Below are positions 53,382 to 62,531 of a stretch of DNA of 64,000 bases, piece after piece (position 1 is the first letter of the stretch; every line of letters starts with the position of its first letter). This DNA comes from Candidatus Pelearchaeum maunauluense (GTDB taxonomy: Archaea; Thermoproteota; Nitrososphaeria_A; Caldarchaeales; Caldarchaeaceae). The stretch spans positions 23,001 to 87,000 of the forward strand of contig JANVYQ010000007.1 of the NCBI GenBank assembly GCA_030059675.1. The letters run 5' to 3'. The notes under the pieces were generated by a model. The model was not told the DNA's origin and made no database searches. It worked only from the letters and a program-made list of their open reading frames with translations. A program made the position numbers and the translations under genes.

Positions 53382-53786
53382 GTGATACAGCCCAAAGATA
53401 CGCAAAAGTTCCTACACGCGTTATTCTCAGGCCATATAACGGAGTCGGAGAAGATACTGGAGGAACTTGCAAAGAAGTATAAGGAGCCTGAAGACGCCCA
53501 GTATCTACATGCTTTACAGGGCATCTTCTACTCGTATGTTAATGATGACTATGACTCTCTTATTTTCCGCATATTTACGCGGCGAGATATGCGTGAGTCG
53601 CGACGCGAGATACAGAAGTATCTTAAGAAGATGGCTTCCCGACCCGTCGTTGGAAATGACCCCTACTTCAGAGCATGGGCTGATGTTCTAGCATTACTGG
53701 ACAAGCTACCGAAGCCCCATAAGATAAAACCACCTGAAGAGAAAGAAAAAGTAATAGAAGAGCAGGAGGAAGAGGAAAACGCTTAG
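53382..53786 (+). CDS. Small acidic-tailed protein co-transcribed with radA
   Basis: The 134-residue product starts at GTG 53382, seven bases past the radA stop. It has helical repeats (FLHALFSGHITESEKILEEL, DAQYLHALQGIFYSYVNDDY) suggesting a TPR-like helical hairpin, then RRDMRESRREIQKYLKKMAS and an acidic tail (EEKEKVIEEQEEEENA). It has no known motif. The linkage makes a recombination or repair accessory role plausible but unproven. Confidence 0.75.
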   Translation: MIQPKDTQKFLHALFSGHITESEKILEELAKKYKEPEDAQYLHALQGIFYSYVNDDYDSLIFRIFTRRDMRESRREIQKYLKKMASRPVVGNDPYFRAWADVLALLDKLPKPHKIKPPEEKEKVIEEQEEEENA

Positions 53787-53789
53787 CAC

Positions 53790-54071
53790 TTATGCTATAA
53801 TGTTGAAGAAGATAATCCATGATACCAGGAATATGCCTATGTAGGTTCCTAGTCCGTTTAGGTATATTTTCCTTTTTGATAAAGCCTGTATATCCTCTGT
53901 GAAGAGCTTGGGAAGCGCGGCGCTTAGGATAACGTATATTAAAGCTGCCGCCATTATAGCTATAACTGCCCCCTGGACTGTTTGGAGAGAGAGCGATATG
54001 TTGGCAGCCGCGAACCCCATAGCCAAAGCAGCTATAAACTTCACCCAGTACATAATATCCTCAGGCTTCAA
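53790..54071 (-). CDS. Small three-helix membrane protein
   Basis: TTG 54071, seven bases after AGGTG, is the preferred start; ATG 54053 is possible. The 93 residues form three membrane helices: WVKFIAALAMGFAAANISLS, VIAIMAAALIYVILSAALPK and the last, YLNGLGTYIGIFLVSWIIFF. A short charged loop (TEDIQALSKRKI) precedes the third helix. It is convergent with the radA partner gene (three-base gap) and divergent from rqcH. Function unknown; it resembles small conserved membrane proteins of crenarchaea. Confidence 0.65.
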   Translation of the reverse strand: MKPEDIMYWVKFIAALAMGFAAANISLSLQTVQGAVIAIMAAALIYVILSAALPKLFTEDIQALSKRKIYLNGLGTYIGIFLVSWIIFFNIIA

Positions 54072-54102
54072 CAAGCAACACCTAGGAGGCGGGATGTAGA
54101 GG

Positions 54103-56040
54103 TTGGACTTAAATGCTGCTGAGCTCAGCATCCTCGTAGAAGAGCTTAGGGGGAAGCTCTTAGGGACATTCATACGGAACGTCTATCAACTTGAGGATTC
54201 TTCCCTCATTCTTAAGCTGGTTGGAGAGGAGCATGTTTATGAGCTACGCATAGTCGCTGGGCGGTGCCTATTCTTGGTTGAGGGAAGCTATCCAAAGCCC
54301 AGCGCTCCCAGCAAGTTTGCATCACAGCTCAGGTATTACCTAGACAATAGGAAACTGATAGACATCAGACAAGAAGGCGCGGAGAGGATAGTATATCTTG
54401 ACATGGCTAAGAAGGAGTACATAGTCAGGCTTATCTGCGAGCTTATGCCTCCTGGAAACATAATCTTAACCGAAGACGGAAAAATACTGGCTTGCCTAAG
54501 CACTTTTAGCTCAAAGGCAAGACGTGTTGAGATTGGGTTAAACTACTCACCACCGCCTCCCCGATTCTCCTACCTCCCTGGCAAACTCCCAGATGATTTC
54601 TGGAATAAACTTAGGGAAGAATCCCCCGTGATTGCGGCATTATCACGCGACCTAGGCCTCGGAGGCAAATATGCAGAAGAAGTCCTCCATAGAGCTGGTG
54701 TGAGTAAGCAGAAGAAAATTAACGAACTCACAAGCGAGGATAAGGATAGTATAGCCAAGGCGCTCAAGGAAGTTGATTTGGAGTTTTCCAATCCTAAAGC
54801 AATTTTATACAGCATAGATGACGATATCATCTTTTCAGCTATTCGGCTACATAAAATTGAAAACACAAACGTTTCATCGAAATTCTCGTTATCGTTTAAT
54901 GAAGCTGTACGTCAAGCTTATGAGCATGAGGAACGTAAGAATACTATTGCTGGATTAATTAAACCACTAGAGGATAAGATGATTGAGATAGAACGGACAA
55001 TCGGTGAGAAGAACCATGTAATATCGCAGCTTGGTGAGAAGAGAATACTGTTGGAGAACCAGCTCTCGATTCTTTCCGCAAATTTACGGCAGTTGGAAGA
55101 GATAAGGAAAGGTAATACTGCTACGGTGTTGTCGGGTATTACTATGCTTGGATGTGAGAGGAATAAGATGATACTTGATGTTTCTGGCTCGCGGGTTGAA
55201 CTAAGGTTAGATACGTCAATAGGAAAGCAGCTCTCAAAGCTTTACGACGAGCTGAAATCTGTCAAGAATGCAGCTACTAGGCTGGTGGATGAGAAAGAAA
55301 AACTAGTGAAGGAACTAGATATTATCAAGAAGAAGATTGTAAATCTTAAGGCCTCAGCTTCTACAGAGGCAACGCTCAAGACTCAGGCCGTAATATCTGT
55401 GGGTCGTAAAAGATTCCGCGAATTCGTGACATCTGAGGGTTATCACGTGATAGCTGGAAAAGACGTATCTAGCAACTTGTATATACTCAAGAAAAGGCTT
55501 AAAGAGGGAGATTTGGTTTTTCACACAGAGATTAAGGGATCTCCCGCGGTTATTCTAAAACAGGGCATACATGCTGGAGAGGCAAGTTTGGAAGAGTCCG
55601 CTCAATTTACAGCCTGCTATAGCCGCGCATGGCGTGAGGGATTTAGCTCCACCTCAGTATATTATGTAAAACACTCCCAGATATCGTTCAGTCCTCCACC
55701 TGGCCAGTACCTACCACGTGGCTCGTTCATGGTGTATGGAGAGCGCCACTATCTCACCGCGGAACTAGCTCTTGCAGCCTCTCTGAAACACGAAGATGAG
55801 AATTTAGTAAAACCCATCGTAATACCCAAGAAGACTGCAGAAAGACAAAACCTCACATACATAGAGGTTAGACCTGGCAACATGAGGGCTGAAGAGGCTG
55901 CATCTAGGATAGTAAGCCTATTGAATCAACAGCTAAGGCTTGAATTGCCGAGAGACGCTATAATACAGCTTAGAAACGAGTTCGCTTCATTAATACCTTA
56001 CGGAAAATGCATACTCGCCCAGCATGGAAAACAACTTTAA
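54103..56040 (+). CDS. rqcH: Rqc2/NEMF-family ribosome rescue protein (RqcH-like)
   Basis: This 645-residue NFACT protein binds obstructed large ribosomal subunits and, in relatives, adds C-terminal tails. The N-domain begins LNAAELSILVEELRGKLLGT and contains SKFASQLRYYLDNRKLIDIR. A middle HhH-like part and two coiled coils (about 280-335 and 385-430) follow. The NFACT-R region holds REFVTSEGYHVIAGKDVSSN and GDLVFHTEIKGSPAVILK. The start is TTG 54103. The coding region is T-rich at wobble positions in its middle third. Confidence 0.93.
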   Translation: MDLNAAELSILVEELRGKLLGTFIRNVYQLEDSSLILKLVGEEHVYELRIVAGRCLFLVEGSYPKPSAPSKFASQLRYYLDNRKLIDIRQEGAERIVYLDMAKKEYIVRLICELMPPGNIILTEDGKILACLSTFSSKARRVEIGLNYSPPPPRFSYLPGKLPDDFWNKLREESPVIAALSRDLGLGGKYAEEVLHRAGVSKQKKINELTSEDKDSIAKALKEVDLEFSNPKAILYSIDDDIIFSAIRLHKIENTNVSSKFSLSFNEAVRQAYEHEERKNTIAGLIKPLEDKMIEIERTIGEKNHVISQLGEKRILLENQLSILSANLRQLEEIRKGNTATVLSGITMLGCERNKMILDVSGSRVELRLDTSIGKQLSKLYDELKSVKNAATRLVDEKEKLVKELDIIKKKIVNLKASASTEATLKTQAVISVGRKRFREFVTSEGYHVIAGKDVSSNLYILKKRLKEGDLVFHTEIKGSPAVILKQGIHAGEASLEESAQFTACYSRAWREGFSSTSVYYVKHSQISFSPPPGQYLPRGSFMVYGERHYLTAELALAASLKHEDENLVKPIVIPKKTAERQNLTYIEVRPGNMRAEEAASRIVSLLNQQLRLELPRDAIIQLRNEFASLIPYGKCILAQHGKQL

Positions 56041-56043
56041 TTA

Positions 56044-56661
56044 GTGATGGTTATCTTAAGTTGTGGTTCGGCGATGGTTAAGTCTACGATACTCGCTGAG
56101 GAGGTTCGGGTTAAGGATGTTATGTCCAGCCCAGTGATAGAGGCTGGCTATGATGAGAGTTTAGAGTCCATCGCCAAGAAGATGGAGAAATACCATATTG
56201 GGAGTGTTGTGGTAACGCGCGATGGGGAGCCTATAGGTATTATAACCAAGCGGGATATAATAGACAAGGTTGTTGCCCGCGACCTAAAGCCCAGCGAGGT
56301 CAAGGCTCATAAGATAATGAGCACACCTCTCCACACAGCCGACCCTGACCTCCTCGTTGACGAGGCTTTGAGAAAGATGAACCGACTGAAGGTCAGCCGC
56401 CTAGTTGTAGTGTATAAGGAGAAGGTAATGGGTATTATAAGCCTGAAAGATATACTACAAGTTACTCCAGAGATACTGGATATTGTCCGTGAAAAGCTCA
56501 GAATTGAGGGCGCACATCTACCGCGTTCAAGTGAAGGCCTCGTTGAAGGCTATTGTGATGCTTGCGGTGAGTGGTCGGATATGCTGGTGAGAATTGACGA
56601 CCAGCTACTTTGCGAGGAGTGCAGACTAGAGCTGGAAAAGGCAGAAGGCAGAAAACCATAG
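56044..56661 (+). CDS. CBS-domain pair protein with C-terminal zinc ribbon
   Basis: The product is 205 residues from GTG 56044; ATG 56074 is an equally good start. Two CBS motifs (VKDVMSSPVIEAGYDESLES and SEVKAHKIMSTPLHTADPDL, each ending IGIITKRDIID or MGIISLKDIL) form a Bateman module that binds adenine nucleotides. The tail has a four-Cys ribbon (YCDACGEWSDML and LLCEECRLELE). Such proteins are common archaeal energy or redox sensors. It begins three bases after rqcH and is followed by the Mut7-C gene. Confidence 0.9.
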   Translation: MMVILSCGSAMVKSTILAEEVRVKDVMSSPVIEAGYDESLESIAKKMEKYHIGSVVVTRDGEPIGIITKRDIIDKVVARDLKPSEVKAHKIMSTPLHTADPDLLVDEALRKMNRLKVSRLVVVYKEKVMGIISLKDILQVTPEILDIVREKLRIEGAHLPRSSEGLVEGYCDACGEWSDMLVRIDDQLLCEECRLELEKAEGRKP

Positions 56662-56670
56662 GCAAAGGGC

Positions 56671-57105
56671 TTGAAGCTCCTGCTAGACTCAATGCTGGGC
56701 AACCTCCTCACATGGCTAAGACTTCTCGGATATGACACGGAATATTGGAAAAATGGCGATGATGAGGCGCTCATACAGAAGGCTATACGCGAGCATCGTA
56801 TTATAATAACCCGCGACACCCAACTCCATGTAAAAGCTGTTCAAGCAGGATTGAGAAGTGTAATTATTGAGTCGCCTGATACCGTATCAGCACTTGTTCA
56901 GGTGGCTGAAAAGATAGGCATAGATGTTACGTTTAACCCATTAAATACCCGATGCCCCGACTGTAATACGCCGCTTAGTCTTATTGAGCAGGCACCTAAC
57001 CGCTGGCTATGCGGGGGCTGTGGCAAGGAATACTGGATAGGGAGGCACTGGAGGAATATAGGCAAGGTTCTTGAAGAAGTTTCTAGGAGGTTGAAGGGGG
57101 AATGA
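56671..57105 (+). CDS. Mut7-C family putative RNase with zinc ribbon
   Basis: The 144-residue product has the PIN-like Mut7-C core (KLLLDSMLGNLLTWLRLLGY with an early Asp, then REHRIIITRDTQLHVKAVQA). The second half is a zinc ribbon (CPDCNTPLSLIEQ, CGGCGKEYWIGRHWRNIG). The family is predicted to be an RNase because of its fold. The start is TTG 56671, and the stop overlaps the AMMECR1 start by four bases (ATGA), giving a coupled pair. Confidence 0.9.
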   Translation: MKLLLDSMLGNLLTWLRLLGYDTEYWKNGDDEALIQKAIREHRIIITRDTQLHVKAVQAGLRSVIIESPDTVSALVQVAEKIGIDVTFNPLNTRCPDCNTPLSLIEQAPNRWLCGGCGKEYWIGRHWRNIGKVLEEVSRRLKGE

Positions 57106-57719
57106 GTCTAAGCGATAGAGTTGGCGCTCTACTTGTTAGGACGGCGCGCGAGGCTATAGAGCTCTTTCTGGAGAGAGGAGAGATTATGGATGCACAAAAT
57201 ACTGAGGATATTCTTTCCGAGAAGCGTGGCGTATTCGTAACTCTTAACACTTATCCAAACATGATGCTACGAGGCTGCATAGGATTCCCATACCCTATAA
57301 TGCCTTTAATGGAGGCGGTTATTAAGGCTGCAATATCAGCGGCGGTAAACGACCCACGTTTTCCACCCCTAACGCGAGGCGAGCTGGATAACGTGGTGGT
57401 TGAGGTCAGTGTATTAACGCCACCTGAGGAGATAGCAGTCTCAAAACCCTCTGAGCTGGCTAAAGAGATAGTCATAGGCCGTGATGGATTGATAATAGAG
57501 TCTAACGAGGGAAGCGGTCTTCTACTTCCACAAGTAGCTGTTGAGGAAGGCTGGGACGCCGAGGAGTTTCTAACTCATCTCTGCATTAAGGCTGGGCTTA
57601 GACCCACATATTGGCTTGAAGGACGCGCCACAATAAAGCGCTTCACGGCACAGATATTCGCGGAGAAGACGCCTAAAGGCGATGTTGTAGAAGTTCCCCT
57701 AGGTGCTGCCAGATGCTAA
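57102..57719 (+). CDS. AMMECR1-domain protein
   Basis: This 205-residue protein of the AMMECR1 family is conserved from archaea to humans but of unknown biochemical function. The diagnostic NTYPNMMLRGCIGFPYPIMP and SAAVNDPRFPPLTRGELDNV blocks are present, as is EISVLTPPEEI-like VEVSVLTPPEEI. The LLLPQVAVEEGWDAEEFLTH stretch ends the conserved core. It is coupled upstream to Mut7-C and overlaps the downstream glycosyltransferase start by seven bases. Confidence 0.94.
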   Translation: MSLSDRVGALLVRTAREAIELFLERGEIMDAQNTEDILSEKRGVFVTLNTYPNMMLRGCIGFPYPIMPLMEAVIKAAISAAVNDPRFPPLTRGELDNVVVEVSVLTPPEEIAVSKPSELAKEIVIGRDGLIIESNEGSGLLLPQVAVEEGWDAEEFLTHLCIKAGLRPTYWLEGRATIKRFTAQIFAEKTPKGDVVEVPLGAARC

Positions 57720-58891
57720 TCCACATGGGCATATGCGGCATAGGTATGGGACATGCTTCACGCAGCCTAGCCATAGCCCGCAAATTAATATCACGCGGGC
57801 ATGAAGTCACACTAACCGCATATGGCGATGCTCTAGAATACTTGAGACGAGCAGGGCTGGAACCAAATCCTAACTATGGTGTGTCCTACCAGGTGAGTGG
57901 AGAAGGGGCCGTGTCGTTTAAGCTCTCTCTCACAAAAAACATCTTGCTACCACTTAGATTCTCAGCTCAAGTTGCACGGGAGCTGACGTATATTGAAGAG
58001 GCTGACCCCGATGTAGTTTATAGTGATACGCGCGCATCAACAGTCTTGGCAGCAATAATCGCGGGAAAACCAGTAGCGCTAATGTTGAACGAGTATAATA
58101 TTCCCCTCGATGTCTCCAAATTTAAGAGACTAGCTGCCTATGTTGAGGCTATGATGCAAGCTCCATCCAAACTATGGAATAACGTGAATGTAATAATTAT
58201 TCCAGACTTACCACCACCCTACACAATATCGCTCAGAACATTAAATTTACCCAACAACATAATGAACAAGGTTAGATACGTCGGCCCTTTAACCGAGTTC
58301 AATAATGCCTCCACTAGTGATTGTGAGAATGTTCGTGAGACATATGGAGTAGATGAAGACGAGGTTTTAATATTCTTACACATCAGCGGACCTGAATCAG
58401 AGCGGGAAAGACTTGTTGAGCTACTTCTAGATATTGTACCTAGAATTAGGGGGCCTTATAGGTTTGTTATGTCGCGAGGACGAGCTGGTGGAAATGGCTT
58501 TAAGGAATATGGAAAGTTGATGGTATTTGACTGGATAGAGGATGTTGAGCCGCTACTAAGGTCTTCTGATATTGTTGTCGCTAGGGGTGGTTTGACCATA
58601 ATCTCCAAATGCTTGCTATATGGTCGTAAAATGCTCCTCATACCGATACCGCGGCATGGAGAGCAGAGGGGTAATGCTATGCGCGTAGCCGAGCTTGGGT
58701 TTGGCTTGCTGATTGAGGAGAGCGAGCTTAATGTTATGTCTATGCAAGATGCGTTAGACCGCCTGCGTTGTAGCGATTATTATGATAAACGCTTGCTTGA
58801 TGTTAGGGAACTTATTACACGATTGGGTGGTGTGGAGGAGGTGGCCAGCGTTATTGAGAAACTCGGCACGCATAATGGCTTCTCTATTTAA
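57713..58891 (+). CDS. MurG-like GT-B glycosyltransferase
   Basis: The 392-residue GT-B protein has an N-terminal domain starting GICGIGMGHASRSLAIARKL, the glycine-rich acceptor loop of MurG/GT28-like enzymes. Its C-terminal nucleotide-sugar half has VARGGLTIISKCLLYGRKML and PIPRHGEQRGNAMRVAELGF, where RGG and the E/Q loop contact the nucleotide diphosphate. Archaea lack peptidoglycan, so the acceptor is probably a lipid or protein glycan. It ends a rightward run beginning at rqcH. Confidence 0.88.
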   Translation: MLIHMGICGIGMGHASRSLAIARKLISRGHEVTLTAYGDALEYLRRAGLEPNPNYGVSYQVSGEGAVSFKLSLTKNILLPLRFSAQVARELTYIEEADPDVVYSDTRASTVLAAIIAGKPVALMLNEYNIPLDVSKFKRLAAYVEAMMQAPSKLWNNVNVIIIPDLPPPYTISLRTLNLPNNIMNKVRYVGPLTEFNNASTSDCENVRETYGVDEDEVLIFLHISGPESERERLVELLLDIVPRIRGPYRFVMSRGRAGGNGFKEYGKLMVFDWIEDVEPLLRSSDIVVARGGLTIISKCLLYGRKMLLIPIPRHGEQRGNAMRVAELGFGLLIEESELNVMSMQDALDRLRCSDYYDKRLLDVRELITRLGGVEEVASVIEKLGTHNGFSI

Positions 58892-58949
58892 GATTTGCGC
58901 CTAAACCCTTATCTCTTAACAACATAAACATCACAGACGAAAGGGGTAG

Positions 58950-59462
58950 ATGAGCGAACATCCGCCTAAACTCTTTCCTCCTGAAGCCCGTCTGGGCATG
59001 GTTATTGGCCTCATAGAAGTTGTAGCAGCCGCAGGCGGGCGTGCAGAAATAGCGCAAATTTCACGCGACCTCCAAACAGATATAGACCAGATACTTCCCG
59101 TCGTGGAAGCCGCAGAACAGCTAGGCCTAATCACAGTTGAAGATGGAGAATGCATAGTCACACCGCTGGGCCAGAAGCTCAGCAATCGCCGTTCATCGGG
59201 CAAGAAGCAGATACTAAGAAAGGAGGTCGCGAAGATTGAGCCATTTGCAACAGCGATAAAGCTCTCACGCGAACTACCTGAGGGCTTCACAGCAGAAGAA
59301 GTTGCGTCTTATCTCTCTGAAAAAGCGGGGATAAGCCTTTACGCGGAAAACGTAGAGAAACTGCACGAGCTCTTGGTTGATTGGCTTCTCTATGCGGAGC
59401 TCCTTGAATATAATGGAGATAGTAAACGCTTCAAGGCGCGTGGAACTAGCTCATTAACGTGA
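58950..59462 (+). CDS. Stand-alone AAA-associated (COG4754-type) domain protein
   Basis: The 170 residues match the domain that normally forms the C-terminus of archaeal nitrate/taurine-type ABC ATPases. The first half is PPEARLGMVIGLIEVVAAAG and GRAEIAQISRDLQTDIDQIL; the second is KIEPFATAIKLSRELPEGFT and WLLYAELLEYNGDSKRFK. Here it is a separate gene on the plus strand, tail to tail with the ATPase on the minus strand, overlapping 17 bases. Its helices form winged-helix-like units and may control the transporter. Confidence 0.82.
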   Translation: MSEHPPKLFPPEARLGMVIGLIEVVAAAGGRAEIAQISRDLQTDIDQILPVVEAAEQLGLITVEDGECIVTPLGQKLSNRRSSGKKQILRKEVAKIEPFATAIKLSRELPEGFTAEEVASYLSEKAGISLYAENVEKLHELLVDWLLYAELLEYNGDSKRFKARGTSSLT

Positions 59463-60243
59463 ATATCTCATCCACATATTCGTAGAACTCCCTACTCCTC
59501 CTTATGCGAGGTCGGGGGAGCGAGATATCCAGTGTTGCCGCAATCTTAGCAGGCCGTGGAGTTAATACAATAACTCTATCACAAAGCTCGACGACTTCCT
59601 CAACATCGTGTGATACTAGGACAACAGAGCTTGGGGGGAGACTCTCGCTCAGCCACATGGACTCTATTTCCCTACGTAGGGAGATGGCGGTTAGTGGGTC
59701 TACGTTACTGAACGGCTCATCCATCAGTAGGATATCTGGCTGTGTTACTAGAGCCCTTGCGAGCATTACATTTCTTTTCATGCCATCGCTGAGCTCTGCT
59801 GGGTATGCTGATTCAAAGCCTGAGAGGCCGACCATATTTAGGAACGCGCGACACCTCTCCAGCTTATCCTGCTTGGACAGCTCTTTGTCCTTGCTTAGCG
59901 CCAGCATGACGTTCTCTAACACAGTATACCACGGGAAGAGGGCGAAGTTTTGGAGAACCAGCGCTATTGCTGGTGTAGGACTGTTTAGCGGCTGGCCTTT
60001 ATAATAGACCTCTCCCACCGAGGGCTTAACCAAACCAGCCATAACTTTGAGGAGCGTCGTCTTACCACAGCCGCTGGGGCCAACTATTCCTAGAAACTCG
60101 GTATAGCGAACACTTATAGAAAGCCCCTCAAAAACCTTCACAACCATCCCTTTTCTCAAATTATAACTCATATGGATGTCTCTACACTCCAGTATAGGCT
60201 CTAGAACCCTTGTGGCTGTTCTTGGTTCTTCGCTGACGACCAT
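59446..60243 (-). CDS. ABC transporter ATPase, nitrate/taurine/anion type
   Basis: This 265-residue ATPase has Walker A GPSGCGKTT (55-63), the Q-loop in LVLQNFALFPWYTVLENV (Q98), signature LSDGMKR (151-157), Walker B DILLMDEPF (170-178) and the switch His in VLVSHDVEEVV. The signature has LSDGM where LSGGM is usual, a conservative but notable change. It lacks the C-terminal AAA-associated domain of its archaeal relatives. It is the last of three same-strand genes after the permease and a methyltransferase-like gene. Confidence 0.93.
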   Translation of the reverse strand: MVVSEEPRTATRVLEPILECRDIHMSYNLRKGMVVKVFEGLSISVRYTEFLGIVGPSGCGKTTLLKVMAGLVKPSVGEVYYKGQPLNSPTPAIALVLQNFALFPWYTVLENVMLALSKDKELSKQDKLERCRAFLNMVGLSGFESAYPAELSDGMKRNVMLARALVTQPDILLMDEPFSNVDPLTAISLRREIESMWLSESLPPSSVVLVSHDVEEVVELCDRVIVLTPRPAKIAATLDISLPRPRIRRSREFYEYVDEIFTLMS

Positions 60244-60311
60244 AGCGACTCCCTTTAGGGCTTTCTTGATGCCTGAGCCATAGCAGAACTACATGATATA
60301 GTCTTCTCACA

Positions 60312-60857
60312 CTATTTTACGGCTTCCCGCCTCTCTTGCTGGCCAGACAACACACTCAAAACACAGCCTAGATTAGGTAATAGTAATGGTGTGGATGAAA
60401 CATATTCATTAAATTCGTCTCCGAATCTCTTGGACAAGAAGGGCATCTCATACTTTAGATATAGCATCATGGCTAGTGAAAGTATGATAAAAGCTAGGAT
60501 AATCATTATGTACTCGCCCATATGTAATCCTATTCCGACATACTCCATCGTTGTTCCCAGATACATGGGATTTCGCGTGCATCTATAGATTCCCTCTTTG
60601 ACAAGACGCTGTGGAGGAGAGTAGAAAGGGATGGGCGTACCGCCACCACCATGGCGGTACATATCTATTTCAGCACGTAGCATAATCCAAACACCTATTA
60701 TTACTAGAGATAATCCAAGAAAAGATGCAACACTACTTCCGTAATAATAAGATAGCCCAGCAATACTCCTTACCAAGTACGCTATTATATACAATATACT
60801 CGGAAATACTATGGTAAAGAAAATAAAATGCCCAATAAACAAGAGAGCGCGCTTCAT
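60312..60857 (-). CDS. Isoprenylcysteine methyltransferase-like membrane protein
   Basis: The 181-residue product has four to five membrane helices and the ICMT/PEMT catalytic region: PPQRLVKEGIYRCTRNPMYL (the RNPMY motif binds SAM), then MEYVGIGLHMGEYIMIILAF and EMPFLSKRFGDEFNEYVSST (EEpxLxxrFGdeYxxY). The family methylates prenylcysteines, phospholipids or small thiols. It lies between the permease and ATPase genes, which is unusual. A substrate link to transport or lipids is only inference. Confidence 0.85.
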   Translation of the reverse strand: MKRALLFIGHFIFFTIVFPSILYIIAYLVRSIAGLSYYYGSSVASFLGLSLVIIGVWIMLRAEIDMYRHGGGGTPIPFYSPPQRLVKEGIYRCTRNPMYLGTTMEYVGIGLHMGEYIMIILAFIILSLAMMLYLKYEMPFLSKRFGDEFNEYVSSTPLLLPNLGCVLSVLSGQQERREAVK

Positions 60858-60905
60858 TCCAGACTTTAGACATTAGCTTTTCTAACGTAAAAATTTATAC
60901 AAGAT

Positions 60906-62498
60906 TTATTCTGGAAGCTTCCACATTTGTACCGCGTGGTCGTATAGCCTTTTCCAAAAGACGCGGTTTATCATTATTATAACTATTACCATAACAGCCA
61001 CTAGTGAGAGGAGAGTATATACGTCTCCAGTCTCAGCAGCTATGTTGATTAGCTTTCCTAAGCCAGGGGCTTTAATCTCCGCAGTTAATACATCTAATTT
61101 AAGACGCTCCGCTACTACTAGGGTATTCCATGCGCCTCCTGTCGCGGCTATGCATCCAGTTATTAGCGCCGGTATAATGCGAGGAAAATATAACGCTCTA
61201 AGACGTTGAACTCCCTTTATACCCAGCAGGTCTGCAACCTCAAGCTCCTCGCTTGGCGTGTTAGATAGACCTCCAAAGATGGAGAAGAAAACATACCACT
61301 GTGTCCCTAGTGTTATGAGTATGAATGTTCTGAGTTCATCATAATCGTGCAATAGTGTTGCGAAGATTGGGTATGTTATAGTTGCAGGTATGGATGCGAT
61401 GACTTGTAGTAGTGGTATTATGAAGGTTGAGGCTCGTCTGTGTGTGAATAATAAAATAGCAACGGGCAAACTCCATGCTACCGCGAATGCCACTGATATG
61501 GCTACACGGGCAAGTGAGAAGAGTACGGGTATGATTATTCCTTCAATACCCAACCGTGTAAAGCTCTCTACCACACCTACAAAAATATCACCTATTCCCT
61601 TACCCCATGATAACCATACGAGACTGATGACGTAAGCCAATATGGCAAACAGAAGTAGCTGCGCTATAGACCTGCGTATAGCTATTCTCCGCGTTATTCC
61701 CGAAAGTGCGCGGTGAAGTTCTGGATAGTTGGCTATTCCTGGGCGTTTGACCTCAACTCTTGATAGCCGTTCAGATACGATACCTAGTCTGCGTGTTATT
61801 CTGCTAACCCATACCGTTCTGGTCTCGCGCGCAGCTGTCTCAAATCTAAATCGTTCTCCGTAATGCATGAGTGGTAGAAAAACTAGGAGGTTAGTGGTTA
61901 TTACAGCTAGAACTAGGATGGCTAATGTTATTATCATTCCGTACAGGTTTCCTGATGACGCGAATTGGGCCATTAGGGAGCCTAAGCCGAACAATCTTAC
62001 TTGGAGCTGACCGAAGTTTAGTATTTCGCTGGCGACTAGGAAGTATAAGCCATTTGACCATGATGGAGGTATGTTCTGAAAGACACGGAGAAGTGTGGCA
62101 GGTATGTATATTCTAAAGACCCTTTCCAGCCTACCCATACCCAAAGCCTTAGATGCCTCAATCAAATCCGCAGGCACCACGCGAATAGACTCATAGACGG
62201 CAAAGGTTATGTTCCAAACCTGACTTGTGAAGATTAGGAAGATGGCCGCGAGCTCAGGCCCGATGGCTGGGCTCACTATATAGAGAGCGTATATGGCTAT
62301 TGGAAAGAATCCCAGTATGGGTATTGATTGGAGTATGTCTAGTATTGGTATGATTACGCGCTCTGCATTCTTATTTACTCCTGCCAGACCGCCTATAGTG
62401 AATGAGAATGCGAGAGAAAGGAGGAGGGCTACCGACATTCTAAGCCATGAGATGGAGACCGCTGCTCCTGCCAGCCAGACCTCCTCCATCCATGGCAT
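60906..62498 (-). CDS. ABC transporter duplicated permease, anion type (COG4986-like)
   Basis: The 530-residue permease is a fusion of two inner-membrane units. Each has an EAA-type loop: ASKALGMGRLERVFRIYIPA and VADLLGIKGVQRLRALYFPR. Around ten to twelve membrane helices are visible, with a long charged loop (about 210-270). Members transport nitrate, taurine, sulfonate or similar anions in archaea. No substrate-binding protein gene accompanies it; the ATPase lies two genes downstream. The start is ATG 62498. Confidence 0.92.
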   Translation of the reverse strand: MPWMEEVWLAGAAVSISWLRMSVALLLSLAFSFTIGGLAGVNKNAERVIIPILDILQSIPILGFFPIAIYALYIVSPAIGPELAAIFLIFTSQVWNITFAVYESIRVVPADLIEASKALGMGRLERVFRIYIPATLLRVFQNIPPSWSNGLYFLVASEILNFGQLQVRLFGLGSLMAQFASSGNLYGMIITLAILVLAVITTNLLVFLPLMHYGERFRFETAARETRTVWVSRITRRLGIVSERLSRVEVKRPGIANYPELHRALSGITRRIAIRRSIAQLLLFAILAYVISLVWLSWGKGIGDIFVGVVESFTRLGIEGIIIPVLFSLARVAISVAFAVAWSLPVAILLFTHRRASTFIIPLLQVIASIPATITYPIFATLLHDYDELRTFILITLGTQWYVFFSIFGGLSNTPSEELEVADLLGIKGVQRLRALYFPRIIPALITGCIAATGGAWNTLVVAERLKLDVLTAEIKAPGLGKLINIAAETGDVYTLLSLVAVMVIVIIMINRVFWKRLYDHAVQMWKLPE

Positions 62499-62531
62499 AA
62501 CTCACGCATGGACTGGGGGGTATATTACTCT

